DNA of 64,000 bases from Chiridota heheva (GCA_020152595.1 JAIGNY010000476.1:916001-980000); one strand, 5' to 3'; counted from the stretch's first letter, positions 13,161-24,260 are shown. The notes: generated from the sequence alone by a model not told the origin. Numbers and translations are program-made.

Positions 13161-13687
13161 AAGGATTAGTGCAGTGGTCAAGCATGTCCATCTTGTATGA
13201 AAGAGGACTTCAAAAGACACAAAATAGTGAAGAAAGCATTCAAAAATCTTATTCCGTTTACTAAGGAGATATTCAAGTTTAAAGTTTGGTATCATTTATG
13301 TAGAAATGACTGAAAACAGACTACTTGTGATTCCTTAGTATTTATGTATTCTATCATATTTTCTCCTGTGATTTTGTGGCTTATAAACCATGGGATATGT
13401 CAAAAGGTAGTATAACTGAATCTAGGGATATAATGTTTGAGGAAAATTAATTTATATAGTGAAACAATTTAAAAACTTTCTTTAAAATACATAAAGACTT
13501 TGAGGAATCTGAGGCTGTGACATCACAACTAGTCTGATTTCAGTCGTTTCTACAGAATGATACCAAACTTTAAACTTGAATATCTCCTTAATGGAATTAG
13601 ATTTTTGACCGCTTTCCTCACTATTTTGTTTATTTTGAAGTCTTCTTTCATATAAGATGGACATGCTTGACCACTGAACTAATCCTT
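13161..13687. mobile_element. Inverted-repeat (foldback) element F1
   Basis: Arms of about 150-190 bp at 13161-13350 and 13485-13687 are reverse complements with modest divergence. The outer ends are AAGGATTAGTGCAGTGGTCA and its complement. A related element with the same arm sequence lies at 19092-19670. No coding capacity or clear target duplication was seen. Confidence 0.85.
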
Positions 13688-14214
13688 CAAGGAAAAAAAA
13701 CAGGCATTATTTCCTCAAAATGTCAACAAAATATAAAGTGTTACTACTGATGATACTCAGAGGAATATATGTGCTCACAAATGTAACACTGAATACTCCC
13801 TTATTTATAGGCATCAGAATCATATGGATCACCTCATTAAAATCTATCCAGAATGCTAATACAACAAAATTGGATAAAATGTCACTCTTCCTAACTTGAA
13901 GAAGAGAGTCTCTATTTGAAACGAAATGAAATATGACTTTCCATGCCATCATCAAAACTGCAGCAAAAGGTATAAGATTTTACAAATATCAATCATGCAT
14001 GGCACAATCCATATGATTTCCATATTTTGGGTCACAATGCGTTCTGTTTTAATCCCAAATGACAAAATTTGAATTGATAATGGAGTAATTAGAGGTTTTT
14101 GATTTCCCCTTGTAAAAAACTGATAATCAATGAGATATTTCAATCTACTTAATTTTGGAAACCAGAATCCATACAGCATGATTTTATTCAATTACCTTGG
14201 TCCACCACAACTTT

Positions 14215-14765
14215 ATTATTATTATCATTATTACAATTTATATAGCACCAAAATCTATGTAAATAATCATTGGCACTGTACAAATAAAATATTACATGAA
14301 TACTTAAGAAAGATAAAAGTTAAGAAAACTAGCCCTAAAATACTGAGTATAATCAAAACATGCAACAACAACAAAAATATATATATAGTAATAAGATTTA
14401 ATATAAGTAAAAATTGAGAAAAACTAAAAGGATTTAAAAACAATACATCTATACTAATAAAACATTAAAGATAAATTAACTTCTGTAAGTACTTTAAAAT
14501 TATGATTTAATAGAACATATGGTAGTAATAGACTGTACAAATAAATTTTTACGTGCTGACATTAGAAAATAAAAGATAAGAACTTTAATTAAGGCATGCA
14601 GCAAAATATTAATAAGGTCGAATATAGATAAAAATAGAGAAAATTAAAAGGATTTAAGAACAATACATCTATACCAATAAAACATTTAAAGGTAAAATAA
14701 CTTCTGTAAGTACTTTAAAATTTTGATTTAAAAGAACATATGGTAGTAATAGACTACAAATTATT
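14215..14765. repeat. (TTA)n plus TTTATATAGCACC repeat with about 240-bp tandem duplication
   Basis: After a TTATTATTATCATTATTAC run comes ATTTATATAGCACC, then about 250 bp that is duplicated in tandem at roughly 14278-14535 and 14536-14765. Both copies contain GGATTTAA(A/G)AACAATACAT and ACATATGGTAGTAATAGACT. It looks like a dispersed repeat that was duplicated in place. Confidence 0.75.
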
Positions 14766-14805
14766 GGCAATACAGCAGCTATGAAATGTTATACAATATG
14801 AGGGG

Positions 14806-15328
14806 TTAAAGGAGAAATAAAGTCTGGCTTTTTCTTCATTTAATGATAGAATTAATAATTATAAGTCATCTGAAGAAATATCACATCATACAAAACAATT
14901 TAGCACATATTTTCAAATCTATTAGGACATTCATTTTGTCAATATAGACTTACATGGGATCGACCATTCTGTTCTTATGCCCTCTTTTAAATCTATTTAA
15001 AATTGTCTAACTTCTAATTTAAGAAATATTTTTTCCTTTGCATGGGTCTATGAATTTGTATTTATATATGTATGATACTAATAATTCAAGCCCCTAGAAA
15101 ATTTCAAAGAGAATTGTAAAGAAATACATTATGTGTGCTACCATGTAAGGCAAAATATGTGTGATTTCAACACAAAATTAGACAAAACTGCAGCATCCAT
15201 GTAACAACTTTAATCTTGAATAACTTGAGAATGGAATAAGATTTTATGATGGGGTTTGTGGTAGTTGGTTTATTCTTTAATTCTTTATCATATATCAAGC
15301 TAGAAAATTTGACTTTTGTCTCCTTTAA
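14806..15328. mobile_element. Inverted-repeat (foldback) element F3
   Basis: The left end TTAAAGGAGAAATAAAGTC and the right end GACTTTTGTCTCCTTTAA are inverted copies. The right arm contains GGAATAAGATTTT, the complement of the AAAATCTTATTCC motif present in F1 and F2 arms, so it belongs to the same loose group. No protein-coding content was seen. Confidence 0.7.
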
Positions 15329-15475
15329 GCTACTTTCCTACTTGAGCTCTCCATTTGTAATACAGTGATTGTGGTCTTTGACTGGCACATTGCTTTCAAA
15401 ACAACAAAATGTTTTCCATTTGCAGTATGTACAAGATACTCCTATGTTGCTCTGAAACCATCTGAAACAACTTAC

Positions 15476-15532
15476 CCACATAGAGCCAAGGTCCGATATG
15501 TGTTGTATGTGTTTCATCGCATCTTTCATAAC
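15476..15532 (-). CDS. HIP1: HIP1/HIP1R-like ANTH-domain exon (third recognised)
   Basis: This is a 57-bp, 19-codon exon, phase 0 at both ends, reading VMKDAMKHIQHISDLGSMW. The acceptor is strong (GGATGTTTCACAG) and so is the donor (GTAAGTTG). Human HIP1 has VLKDSLRYRNELSDMSRMW at this point, the same length with no gap. It links the WKFC-motif exon at 18322-18464 to the HHLQEGYG exon at 4988-5068 without changing phase. The identification rests on the four-exon series, since 19 residues alone would be weak evidence. Confidence 0.92.
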
Positions 15533-16119
15533 CTGTGAAACATCCAAGAATATCATTAATAGCTCAACAAGTATTGTATATCTACTAAGGAAGTATAATA
15601 TCAAAACCCCATTGCCACTTTTGAAGAGTATCATGGATTTTTTTTAACATGTACTGACTGTATTACTGCCCACAGAAATCAATGCTAGCTATTAAAAAAA
15701 AAAAAAAAATTATGGTTAACAAACGTTAGTAATACGGAACAAAAACTTATTGTCTTATGGTTTTTTCTTGTGAGTATTAATTCTAGTCATAGTGGTAAAC
15801 TAATATCCAAGCAAGTGAACTTTTGCTCTAATAGATATCGAAAGTACTTTGAAATTGTTTCCACTGGCAATTAAAAAGTTCACCTTCAATTTACATGCAT
15901 TTTGATTTCCTCCTTTCCATTCTGCAGGCTTGTTGTACATATATGTGTTAAATGCACAAATGTGCTGATTCAAATATGTGAATGCACATACTGTATGTGC
16001 TGACTCGATTACACCAGGAAACTGTTTAGGCAACCATATGCACCACTAACTAACAAATTACTGGCCGAACTCCTCTGTGGCTATGCAGTAGCTTTTTATG
16101 ACCCTATCGATTTTTGTAA

Positions 16120-16496
16120 CCCCATAGCTTTTCGTGACTCCCATAGCTTTTGTGACTCCCATAGCTTTTGTGACTCCCATAGCTTTTGTGACTCCTATAG
16201 CTTTTGTGACTCCCATAGCTTTTGTAATTCCCATAGCTTTTGTGACTCCCAAAGCTTTTGTGACTCCCAAAGCTTTTGTGACTCCCATAGCTTTTGTGAC
16301 TCCCATAGCTTTTGTGACTCCCATAGCTTTTGTGACTCCCATAGCTTTTGTGACTCCCATAGCTTTTGTGACTCCCATAGCTTTTGTGTCTCCCATAGCT
16401 TTTGTGACTCCCATAGCTTTTGTGACTCCCATAGCTTTTGTGACTCCCATAGCTTTTGTGACTCCCATAGCTTTTGTGACTCCCATAGCTTTTGTG
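16120..16496. repeat. 18-bp minisatellite, main block
   Basis: About 20 copies of TCCCATAGCTTTTGTGAC with few variants. Since 18 is a multiple of 3, all frames stay open and give hexapeptide repeats such as TPIAFV. These are not evidence of protein coding. The array continues, more diverged, at 17572-17845 beyond an inserted LINE. Confidence 0.95.
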
Positions 16497-17571
16497 TTTC
16501 TTTGTTTGATAAGGGCTTAACGGCACCACGACAACGAGGGTCAAATTGTGCCTAAGAGGTCGGATCATTCTAGAAGTAGGAAGGAAAGGAAACAGGGGGA
16601 GAATGAGAGAAATTCGAAAACAAAAAGTTAGAAAGCTGTGATCAAGAGAGGAGGTGCATGGTTGAAACAAAAACAAAGTAGAGAGAGGAGGTGGAAGAGG
16701 AGAATTATATATGATTGTAGAGAGAAGCATGATGAAGGAAGGAGTTAATTTCATCCGGAGAATTTTTCTAGAAGAGGTCAGCAATTGAGTTGTGGGGAGC
16801 GAGGGAAGCTCTGGGAAGCAAGGAGAACGTGATGGATTGTGAGGGTGCAATGGCAATTGTTGCAGAGGGGTTGGGGGGAGCCAATAAGGAGGCGGGAGTG
16901 AGTGAGGTGGGTGTGACCTATTCTTAGACGGGTAATATAAACGTTGTCGCGACCAGAGAGGTTGTTGATGGTGGGTTTGATCGGAATGTTGGGCTGGATG
17001 ACATGGAGTTTGTTATCAATTTGGGAGTTCCATGAGGTTTGCCAGCAGTCACGAACAAGGGAAGCGATAAGCGGTTTGATGTCAGAGAGGGTTTTGGGGA
17101 AAAGGGTAGGGGGAGTTGAGGGCAAGCTTAGTGGCTGCATCAGCCCTGTCATTGCCAGGGATGCCAACATGACTGGGTATCCAGAAGAAAAGAACACTTT
17201 TCCTGCAGAAGGTGGGCGAAAGGAGTTTCTGGAGGAGGTGGGATGTGAAGTTATCCCATTTAAGGTTGAGTAAAGAAGTATGAACAGCCTTTAAGTCAGA
17301 GAAAATGGCAAAGTGGCTGAGCGGAGAGTACTCAATAAAGTTGAGGGCGAGGAGAATAGCCTTTGCCTCAGCTGAAAAAATGGATGAGTAGCCGGGAAGT
17401 CTGCTACTGAGGGTGATGTCTTGGATGACGGTAGCAGCAGCTGTCTTGTTGCCTTCCTTGGAGCCATCAGTATAGATAGGGGTGTAATTTGAGAGTTGGT
17501 CTTTGATTTGGTTGTAGGGATTGATGAAAAGGTTAGGGTGGGTTTGAGTTTTGTGATGAGTGGAGAGGCCC
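16497..17571 (-). mobile_element. RNase H-bearing LINE fragment inserted in the minisatellite
   Basis: This is a 5'-truncated copy, 1075 bp, with its 3' end on the left (TTTCTTTGTTTG tail region). At 17082-17627 the minus strand reads an RNase H domain: YTDGSKEG with the first Asp, SAEAKAILLAL with the Glu, FSDLKAV with the second Asp, and IPSHVGIPGNDRAD at the C-terminal end. The distal C-terminal part continues at 16778-17197. I-group-like LINEs such as Nimb carry RNase H in this place. It is flanked by AGCTTTTGTG at 16487-16496 and 17572-17581, although the host array is itself repetitive. Confidence 0.88.
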
Positions 17572-17845
17572 AGCTTTTGTGACTCCCATATCTGTTTTTT
17601 TATAACTCCACTTCTTTGGAACCCCATAGATATTTGCTATCCCAAAGCTTTTCATGACCCCATCAAGTTTTTGTGAACCCATAGCTTCTGTGACCTAAGA
17701 GCTTTTGTGACACCCTACTTTTTAAGAACCCACAGCTTTGGTAAACCAACATTTTTTGTAACCCCACAGTTTTGTGTAATTCCATAGCCTTTGTAACTTC
17801 CATAGCTTTTGTAACCGTATACCTTTTTGTAATTCCTATTACAGC
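17572..17845. repeat. 18-bp minisatellite, diverged block
   Basis: Degenerate copies of the CCCATAGCTTTTGTGACT unit continue on the far side of the LINE. Divergence increases away from the junction, as expected for the edge of an array. Confidence 0.85.
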
Positions 17846-18321
17846 TTCTTGCCCAAGCGGCTACAATAGCATCCCTGACATTCTGAACATTTGACCTTAT
17901 CTGACCACCAGAATGAAAGCTGAGGTATATGATTTCCACCAAAAAAATAAACTCCTACAGAGCTTAGGAAGTGACATATGTGAGAGAAAAATTGTATGAA
18001 TTTATTTCAATATCATTTAATTATCTCGGGATCTTTTGATTATCTTGAGATATTTTGATTACCTGATATAATTCTATCTCAGGATCTTTTGATTAAAATT
18101 CTTTATCTTGAGATACTTATCTCAATACAATTATTAGGTCCCAAGAAGAAAAACAATCTTGAGATAATTTCATTGAATGTTTTCTTTCATATGTCACTTC
18201 TGGAGCTCCCTAAATTCCCTTTCAAGTTATCAGCATACTTTCCTATTGTATTTATGAGCATGTGACCACATATTATGACATTCAGCAGCCTCAGTGACCA
18301 AATTGAGAGAGAAAAACCTAC

Positions 18322-18464
18322 CTTTTCGTGTCCTTCTTGCAAAACCTTATGTAGTGTGTAGCAGAACTTCCAGCACACCACTGGGTTGCCCTGGATGGGG
18401 GTTCTGTGCGCAAGCTCCCAAAAAGTTGTCATCCCCTTCTCTTTAAATGTACCAATGATGATAC
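18322..18464 (-). CDS. HIP1: HIP1/HIP1R-like ANTH-domain exon (second recognised)
   Basis: This 143-bp exon begins with the last two bases of a Ser codon and then runs 47 codons, ending in phase 0. The acceptor is CTTCCTTCAG and the donor GTAGGT. It reads IIIGTFKEKGMTTFWELAHR and then NPVVCWKFCYTLHKVLQEGH. Human HIP1 has CILGTHHEKGAQTFW and VLCWKFCHVFHKLLRDGH at the same points. The GT...EKG..TFW and CWKFC..(L/F)HK segments are the most conserved core of the HIP1/Sla2 ANTH domain, which binds PIP2-rich membrane. The preceding exon at 45301-45364 supplies the first base of the Ser codon across a U12-like intron. Confidence 0.96.
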
Positions 18465-18478
18465 CTGAAGGAAGGCTT

Positions 18479-18488
18479 GTTAAGGAAA
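18479..18488 (-). promoter_or_regulatory. Putative U12 branch-point sequence
   Basis: TTTCCTTAAC on the minus strand, 14 bases before the CAG acceptor of the exon at 18322-18464. It matches the strict U12 branch-site consensus and is paired with a U12-type donor at the other end of the intron. Confidence 0.8.
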
Positions 18489-19091
18489 CTCAGATTATCA
18501 GTTTGAAAAAGCAAATCCGAAGGTGAATAGTATACAAGTAGAAACATCAATTACTAGGGTGCATTTTCATATATAAACAAAATTATTATTAAATTTATTT
18601 ATTAAAAAAAAAGGAATAAAGGTGCAAACAACTTAAAAACAGTATTTAAAGTATGGGGATACCTAGTTCTAGCAGCGTGGAAGAACTGCAAACTTTGAGT
18701 TATGAAAACATAAATTTATTGTTATTCTGGGATGAATCTGATAAAATTTAACATTTCTACAAACACTCGTAACTTCAAGACAAAATAAACACTTATAATA
18801 ATTAGTGATTCCTGTCGCACTTTCAAAGCTGCTCCCCTATTTTCATCACAATCCATTCATTTCTTCATGGAATATGTTGCTTACCAACAGATAAACAAAA
18901 TTTAACAACATTAGAACATGCATCCAACTTTGTAATTGCAAATAGCAAATCCCTGGTGAATGGAAGTAAAATGATCAATTTTGGGTATTATATTACTTGA
19001 GTCTCTATGAAATAAAAGAGCATAAAATGCATTCAAACTAACACTTTTCACAGTGAATGGCAAATTCATATACATGTAATATACAGGCAAG

Positions 19092-19670
19092 CTTAAAAGA
19101 TTACTTTAGTGGTGAAGCAAGTCTATCTTATATAAAAGAGGTCTTTACAGGAAACAAAATGGTGAGAAAAAGTCTTCAAAAATCTTATTCCATTAAGGAG
19201 ATATTCAAGTTTAAAGCTGTCTCATCTGTGTAGAAATGACTGGTGTAGTAAGTCTACTATGGAAAGTTGGCATTTCCATCCTTAACAATTTGTAATGTAT
19301 ATGTTAAGAAAGTTTATTCAATTTTTTCACTACTTAAATTATTTTCCCTTGAACTTTCTTCAGATGGTATATTATAAATACACCTTACTAGATTCAGTTG
19401 TATTACTTGTTTATCATATCCATGGTTTTTAAGCCACAAATTCACATGGCAAAATATGATAGAATACATAAAGACTTTAAGGAATCTGAGGCTATGAGAT
19501 CAGAAGTAGTATGATTTCAGTCATTTCTACACAACTGAAACCAAACTTTAAACTTAGATATCTCCTTAACGGAATAAGATTTTTGAATACTTTCTTCACT
19601 ATTTTGTTTCATTTGAAGTCTTCTTTCATACAAGATAGGCTTGCTTGACCACTGCACAAATCCTTTAAGA
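19092..19670. mobile_element. Inverted-repeat (foldback) element F2
   Basis: It has the same arm sequence as F1. The left arm at 19092-19240 includes CAAAAATCTTATTCCATTAA. The right arm at 19466-19670 is its reverse complement and ends TTGACCACTGCACAAATCC. Outer ends are CTTAAAAGATT and TCCTTTAAG. No ORF of note. Confidence 0.85.
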
Positions 19671-19908
19671 AATCATCTACAATGAAATTGCATCTAATGT
19701 ATATCTCCTTGAATTGATTTTCATCCAGTTCTCTCTCTAATAAAAAATTCATTGCATTGACTGCTAAGTCTCATTGCTTCATTGATTTAGGGGATCCAAG
19801 CATGTGTGAAATTCACTTTGGATTTAGCAAAAATCATGGGAAATGAAATTGTTTAGCTTCAACTCATTTTCTGTAGAAGATACAGTATGGCACAGTTAAC
19901 ATGTTCAA

Positions 19909-20197
19909 TCAAAACTTCACTGGTTATCCTGACATTTTTGAGACGGACAGTAAATACTGTAGATATTCAAAAAACTTAACGGCTCCCTTTGAAATTCATT
20001 GTCGCCTTTTTGAGAAAATCAATAAAACAGATTATGAGCAATCTGTTAATCTGTTTCTTCTGTTTTATTATCTGTTAATCTGTTTAATTGATTTTCTCAA
20101 AAAGGCGATGATGAATTTCAAAAAGCAGCAGCAAAAATTTTTGAAAATCTATATACTATCCCTCTCCAAAATTTCAGGATATCCAGTGAAGTTTTGA
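19909..20197. repeat. 289-bp imperfect hairpin (inverted repeat)
   Basis: Left arm 19909-20040 and right arm 20075-20197 are inverted copies. TCAAAACTTCACTGG at the left end pairs with CCAGTGAAGTTTTGA at the right, and CGCCTTTTTGAGAAAATCAAT pairs near the centre. The loop is only about 35 bp and is itself made of ATCTGTTAAT-like repeats. A transcript would fold into a long stem. The one ORF across it is an accident of the palindrome. Confidence 0.92.
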
Positions 20198-21120
20198 AAA
20201 ATCTGGAACGGAAAATAAGAAACCCCATGCATTTACTGTGGGCTAGTCAAATGTGTAGGCTTATGCAATGATATACATAAAAGTACCCCATTTTTGGGGT
20301 ATTTCAAAGTACCCAATTTTTCAGGCTGCTCCCGGACTGACTAAGGTCTGGATTTATAGTGAAATAAATAACACGACACAAAAATAATTCACCTTTGTTA
20401 CAATTATTTCTGTTGGCAGGTTCAAAGTTTGCAAGACAATAGACAGGAACTATAAAAAAACGGCCAAATTTTGCATGTTGAACAGTAAAAAGGCCATTAA
20501 AAACTAGAATTATATAAGAGCCTTATCATGTATTACAGAATCAGGATATGTTTCAAGGGTATAATACTTGTAGCACATGTACATGCAGCCAATGGCAGGA
20601 TTACAAGAGAGGGAAGGAGGAAGGGGGACCTTCCCCCACTGCTGGTAGGAAAATTTGCCGCCCTTGCAGTAGGCAAATCCTGGGTGGTTCTTTATGGCAC
20701 ACTGGTGTGTAGTTCCTGTTCTCATTTTAAACTGATATAGGGGTAAAATGAAGAAAGATTAGGGTTACATTTCAAAAAAGTTTCTTGAATGTGAGTAGAA
20801 AAGTTTCATTTCCTTTTGAATACCAATCACAGTCTAAATCTACTGATCACAGTACCGATACTTCACAATGACATCCATCCTGTATTAACAACTAGCTTGG
20901 GCATTAATAATTGACAACAAAACAATTAAAATCAAAACCTTTATCAATCTATGAAACCTATTAAACATTTACAAGGATTATGAAAGTAAAATGTTAATCC
21001 AAGCATTCTGGTACAGTACACAGTGCCTTACCCCATTTTCTTCAGGCTTTATTGTTAGTTCCACTGTTGGTAAGAGACATAATGAAAGCCAGATTTCAAA
21101 GGAGGCACAGGGAGGATAAT

Positions 21121-21960
21121 GGAGGTACAGAAGCCGGGAGGTACAGAAGCCGGGAGGTACAGAAGCCGGGGGGTACAGAAGCCGGGGTACAGAAGCCGGG
21201 GTACAGAAGCCGGGGTACAGAAGCCGGGGGTACAGAAGCCGGGGTACAGAAGCCGGGGTACAGAAGCCGGGGGTACAGAAGCCGGGGTACAGAAGCCGGG
21301 GCAGAAGCCGGGGTACAGAAGCCGGGGGTACAGAAGCCGGGGTACAGAAGCCGGGGTACAGAAGCCGGGGGGAAGCCGGGGTACAGAAGCCGGGGGTACA
21401 GAAGCCGGGGTACAGAAGCCGGGGTACAGAAGCCGGGGTACAGAAGCCGGGGTACAGAAGCCGGGGGTACAGAAGCCGGGGGTACAGAAGCCGGGGGGTA
21501 CAGAAGCCGGGGGGTACAGAAGCCGGGAGGTACAGAAGCCGGGAGGTACAGAAGCCGGGAGGTACAGAAGCCGGGAGGTACAGAAGCCGGGAGGTACAGA
21601 AGCCGGGAGGTACAGAAGCCGGGAGGTACAGAAGCAGGGAGGTACAGAAGCAGGGAGGTACAGAAGCAGGGAGGTACAGAAGCAGGGAGGTACAGAAGCA
21701 GGGAGGTACAGAAGCAGGGAGGTACAGAAGCAGAGAGGACAAAGGCGGAGAGGACAGAGATAGAGAAGACAGAGGCAGAGAAGACAGAGAGGACAGAGGC
21801 AGAGAGAACAGAGGCAATGATGACAGAGGCAGAGGACAGAGGCAGTGAGGCAGTAAGGACAGAGGCAGTAAGGACAGAGGCAGAGAGCAGAGGGCAGAGG
21901 CATAGAGGACAGAGCCAGATAGGACAGAGGCATAGAGGACAGATCCTTAGGGTACCAGAA
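21121..21960. repeat. G-rich GTACAGAAGCCGGG minisatellite with GA-rich tail
   Basis: More than 40 units of 13-17 bp. Unit length varies mainly through the G run: blocks of GGGAGGTACAGAAGCC flank a centre of GGGG/GGGGG variants, then a GAAGCAGGGAG block, then a degenerate GAGGACAGAGGCA tail from about 21750. The G-rich strand is the plus strand, the template for the HIP1-like gene, so the pre-mRNA would be C-rich here. Long ORFs on both strands are periodicity artefacts. Confidence 0.95.
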
Positions 21961-22256
21961 GGAGTGCAAGGGTAGAAGGCTTACCACTGTGAAAAAGAAA
22001 AAACAGATGGATGGGAAAGCCGTTCTTTGTATTCGTTATGATTCCTTCCTAAGTGTTGGACCCCAGCATGAGTTCAGATTTCTGGCAACACCTAAACAAG
22101 GTTTGAACTCTGTAGATCTCATCTCTATACTAAAGTTCATTACTATATTGAAACAACCCTGTTCTTTTACTTTGTACCCAAGGTTTGCCCAGAGTTATCC
22201 CCCTGGTTCTTGAAGTCACTTGAAGTTCATCCTTGTTTATTACAGGGCAGTGATAG

Positions 22257-23065
22257 TGTTATGTAAGTAAATACTGTATGTTAAGTTTCTTCTGAATGGC
22301 TATGGTGATAGAGGAGCTATAGACATTCATTTGCATTTTCTAGGTTATACAAAGAGGGACTTACTGGTCACATTTCCTAATTTACATTTCTTTTGGGTAA
22401 AGGTATGTAAATGAGATTAACAGTTAGGCATCTGGTATGTAAATGAGCTTAGCAGACACTACTTGTACAAATTATATTGATCATAGTTGATCATGTGATA
22501 CTAAGTGTTGTTCATTACTAATCAGTGAGTTGTAGTTGAGAAGCAACCTGAACAGTCAACACTTGTAAGTTCAGAGCTTGAGGAGTTAATGACTGGCAGG
22601 TGTATTGACCATACAGAAGCCTAGCCAGCCTAATAGGCTTGGCTAAGGCGATGGGATCTCAGCTGCCAGCCTGCACAACCTCACAGTTAAAAGAGTACTT
22701 CATTTCACAACAGATTCGTAGTTTGTTTTCAGTGCTGTGGAGTGCGGACTGACAGCAGCGGTGACCAGCCAGAAGCCTAGCCAGCCTATACGCTTGGCTA
22801 AGGCAATGGGATCTCAGCTGCCAACTAGCACAACCCATCACCAAGAGAAATCAGCCACTGCTTATCAGTTCAGTTTCTTAGGTTTTAGTGTAAGCAATAA
22901 CAGAATTGCTCTTCCATATTTGTGAAAGAAAGCTTGGGAGAGTAGATTGTGTGCATTGTTGGAGTTATTGTTGGAATTGTTTTTAATAAACGTCAGAGAT
23001 CTGAGACTGTAAATTTCCCTCTTGGTGTTTTGTGTTTTATTTTTAAGCCTAAGCCGGCTCAGTTC
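22257..23065. repeat. Unclassified region with direct duplication, possible solo LTR
   Basis: A segment of about 67 bp beginning CAGAAGCCTAGCCAGCCTA occurs at 22614-22680 and again at 22770-22837, each with a short stem (AGCCTAGCCAGCCT paired with AGGCTTGGCTAAGGC). Further right is an AATAAACG signal followed by a T-rich stretch, and the left side starts TGTTATGTAAG. That resembles a retrotransposon LTR, but I found no matching ends or target duplication. Confidence 0.35.
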
Positions 23066-23250
23066 GCGACTGTACGTTAATTGAAACCATTTATAGAGGA
23101 ACAATAAGTTGTTTTCATTAAAAAGATAAAAGGTCAATAGGATAGATGATATCAAATGCATTCAATTCAGAGTATACATCAAAATTCTAATGAATCATTG
23201 CATACTATCTATAAAAATGTCCAAAAAAAAAGAAAAAAATACTTTTACTC

Positions 23251-23535
23251 TTGAACAAAGAGTTCTCACTGATAGATATTCAGCGTTTTTGCTTTTCGCA
23301 AAGAGTTGTTAATGAGTGGAATGGCTTGCCTGAGTGGGTGGTTAGCTCCAATTCTGTTCACAATTTTAAAGTCAACATTGACAAGTTCCTTACTAACTCT
23401 GGGCATCTTTTTTTTTCTTTCTTTTTTTTGTGTGGTGGTGGTGGTGTTAGTTTGGGCTTTTTATGGGGCGATTCACCCTTCTTAGCCTGTCATCAAGCCT
23501 GTCATCTTCTTATGTTATGTTATGTTATCGAAATG
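23251..23535 (+). mobile_element. LINE 3' end fragment (CR1/Rex1-like tail)
   Basis: The plus strand reads RFCFSQRVVNEWNGLPEW and then SSNSVHNFKVNIDKFL, the usual last 40 residues of many CR1/L2/Rex1-type LINE proteins. A stop and a short 3' region follow, then a TTATGTTATGTTATG tail at 23512-23528. The short tandem tail fits LINEs that lack poly(A). Only the last about 5% of an element is present. Confidence 0.75.
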
Positions 23536-23738
23536 TGAAACTTCCATTTGCAAGTTTCTTTCTGAAATCCACCAGATATGTCGGTCATATTACCAGGAAG
23601 ACTTCGTTGATCATACTATTACAAGCGCGGAAAATATTGTACACCTTTCGGCTGAAATCCAATATTCCCACCAGAGTGCTTCCTGTAGTATTCTTCTCTC
23701 TTTTTCTCTCAGGTTTTGACACTGGGGAGTTTTCCTAT

Positions 23739-24093
23739 AGAACTTCTTAAACCGAGTTTAGCCGAACGTGATTTCTTCAGTACTTCAACCAATCAAATGC
23801 TGGGGGAACTTTTCCTTTGTTTCCCAACCAATCAGGTGCAGGTTTGAGGAAAAAAATGTAAGATGCAATACGTGCACGTATTTCCTTCATGTATAACGCA
23901 CGTATGATACGGGCGCTTAAGAAGAAAAAAATCATACGCTTCGACCCATACCAGCCAAGATTCCTCCAGTATTTTATTGGTCAATAAGATTCCTCCAGTA
24001 TACGATTCGTCCATTATGGACACATAAATCTCAGCCATGTGACATTATTTAAATCAGTTATTGGAAATTGCTGATTCAGATTTGGAAAGGTCT
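23739..24093. mobile_element. CCAAT-rich MITE, copy 1
   Basis: This 355-bp element matches 42710-43075 along its whole length. The end GAAAGGTCTA and the left end TAGAACTTCTTAAA are diverged inverted copies of AGACCTTTTCA, better preserved in copy 2. Inside are repeated CCAAT/ATTGG boxes, a GATTCCTCCAGTAT segment present twice, and TTATTTAAAT. No ORF. Confidence 0.75.
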
Positions 24094-24260
24094 ATATGAA
24101 GCATGTGACATACTGATAACGAATTGATCATTTTGCCAAATTTCCCATGAAATGCACTTGAGTAGTAAACCCACGTGTGATTTTTCCTTTATTACAAAAA
24201 CATAGCTAGTTTACCCTTTTTGGCCTAACTTTTGGTGTCAACTGTCTTTTACCCAACACA

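Larger units (their letters stand above)
15533..18321 (-). other. HIP1-like intron 2, about 2.8 kb, U2-type ends
   Basis: On the minus strand it starts GTAGGTTTTT and ends GATGTTTCACAG. Inside are an 18-bp minisatellite and the RNase H LINE inserted in it. At 18000-18170 there are several diverged copies of a TTATCTTGAGATA-like palindromic motif. Positions 15533-16100 hold nothing I recognise apart from an A-run at about 15692. Confidence 0.85.

Noticed and set aside
15689..15705. Poly(A) run as a retroposed gene tail
   Set aside because: No retrocopy sequence precedes it on either strand.
21029..21060. A 32-bp candidate micro-exon on the minus strand (acceptor CTTACCAACAG, donor GTAAGG)
   Set aside because: Splice-like ends are good, but inserting 32 bp between the exons at 45301 and 18464 would break the HIP1 reading frame, and the peptide has no counterpart in the family.
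21055..21987. ORFs of up to 310 residues across the G-rich minisatellite
   Set aside because: Both strands are open at once and the sequence is entirely tandem units; no protein family resemblance.
22257..23065. Solo LTR of a Gypsy-type element
   Set aside because: AATAAA and a TGTTATG start are suggestive, but no terminal CA, target duplication or internal retroelement sequence was found; kept only as a low-confidence repeat.
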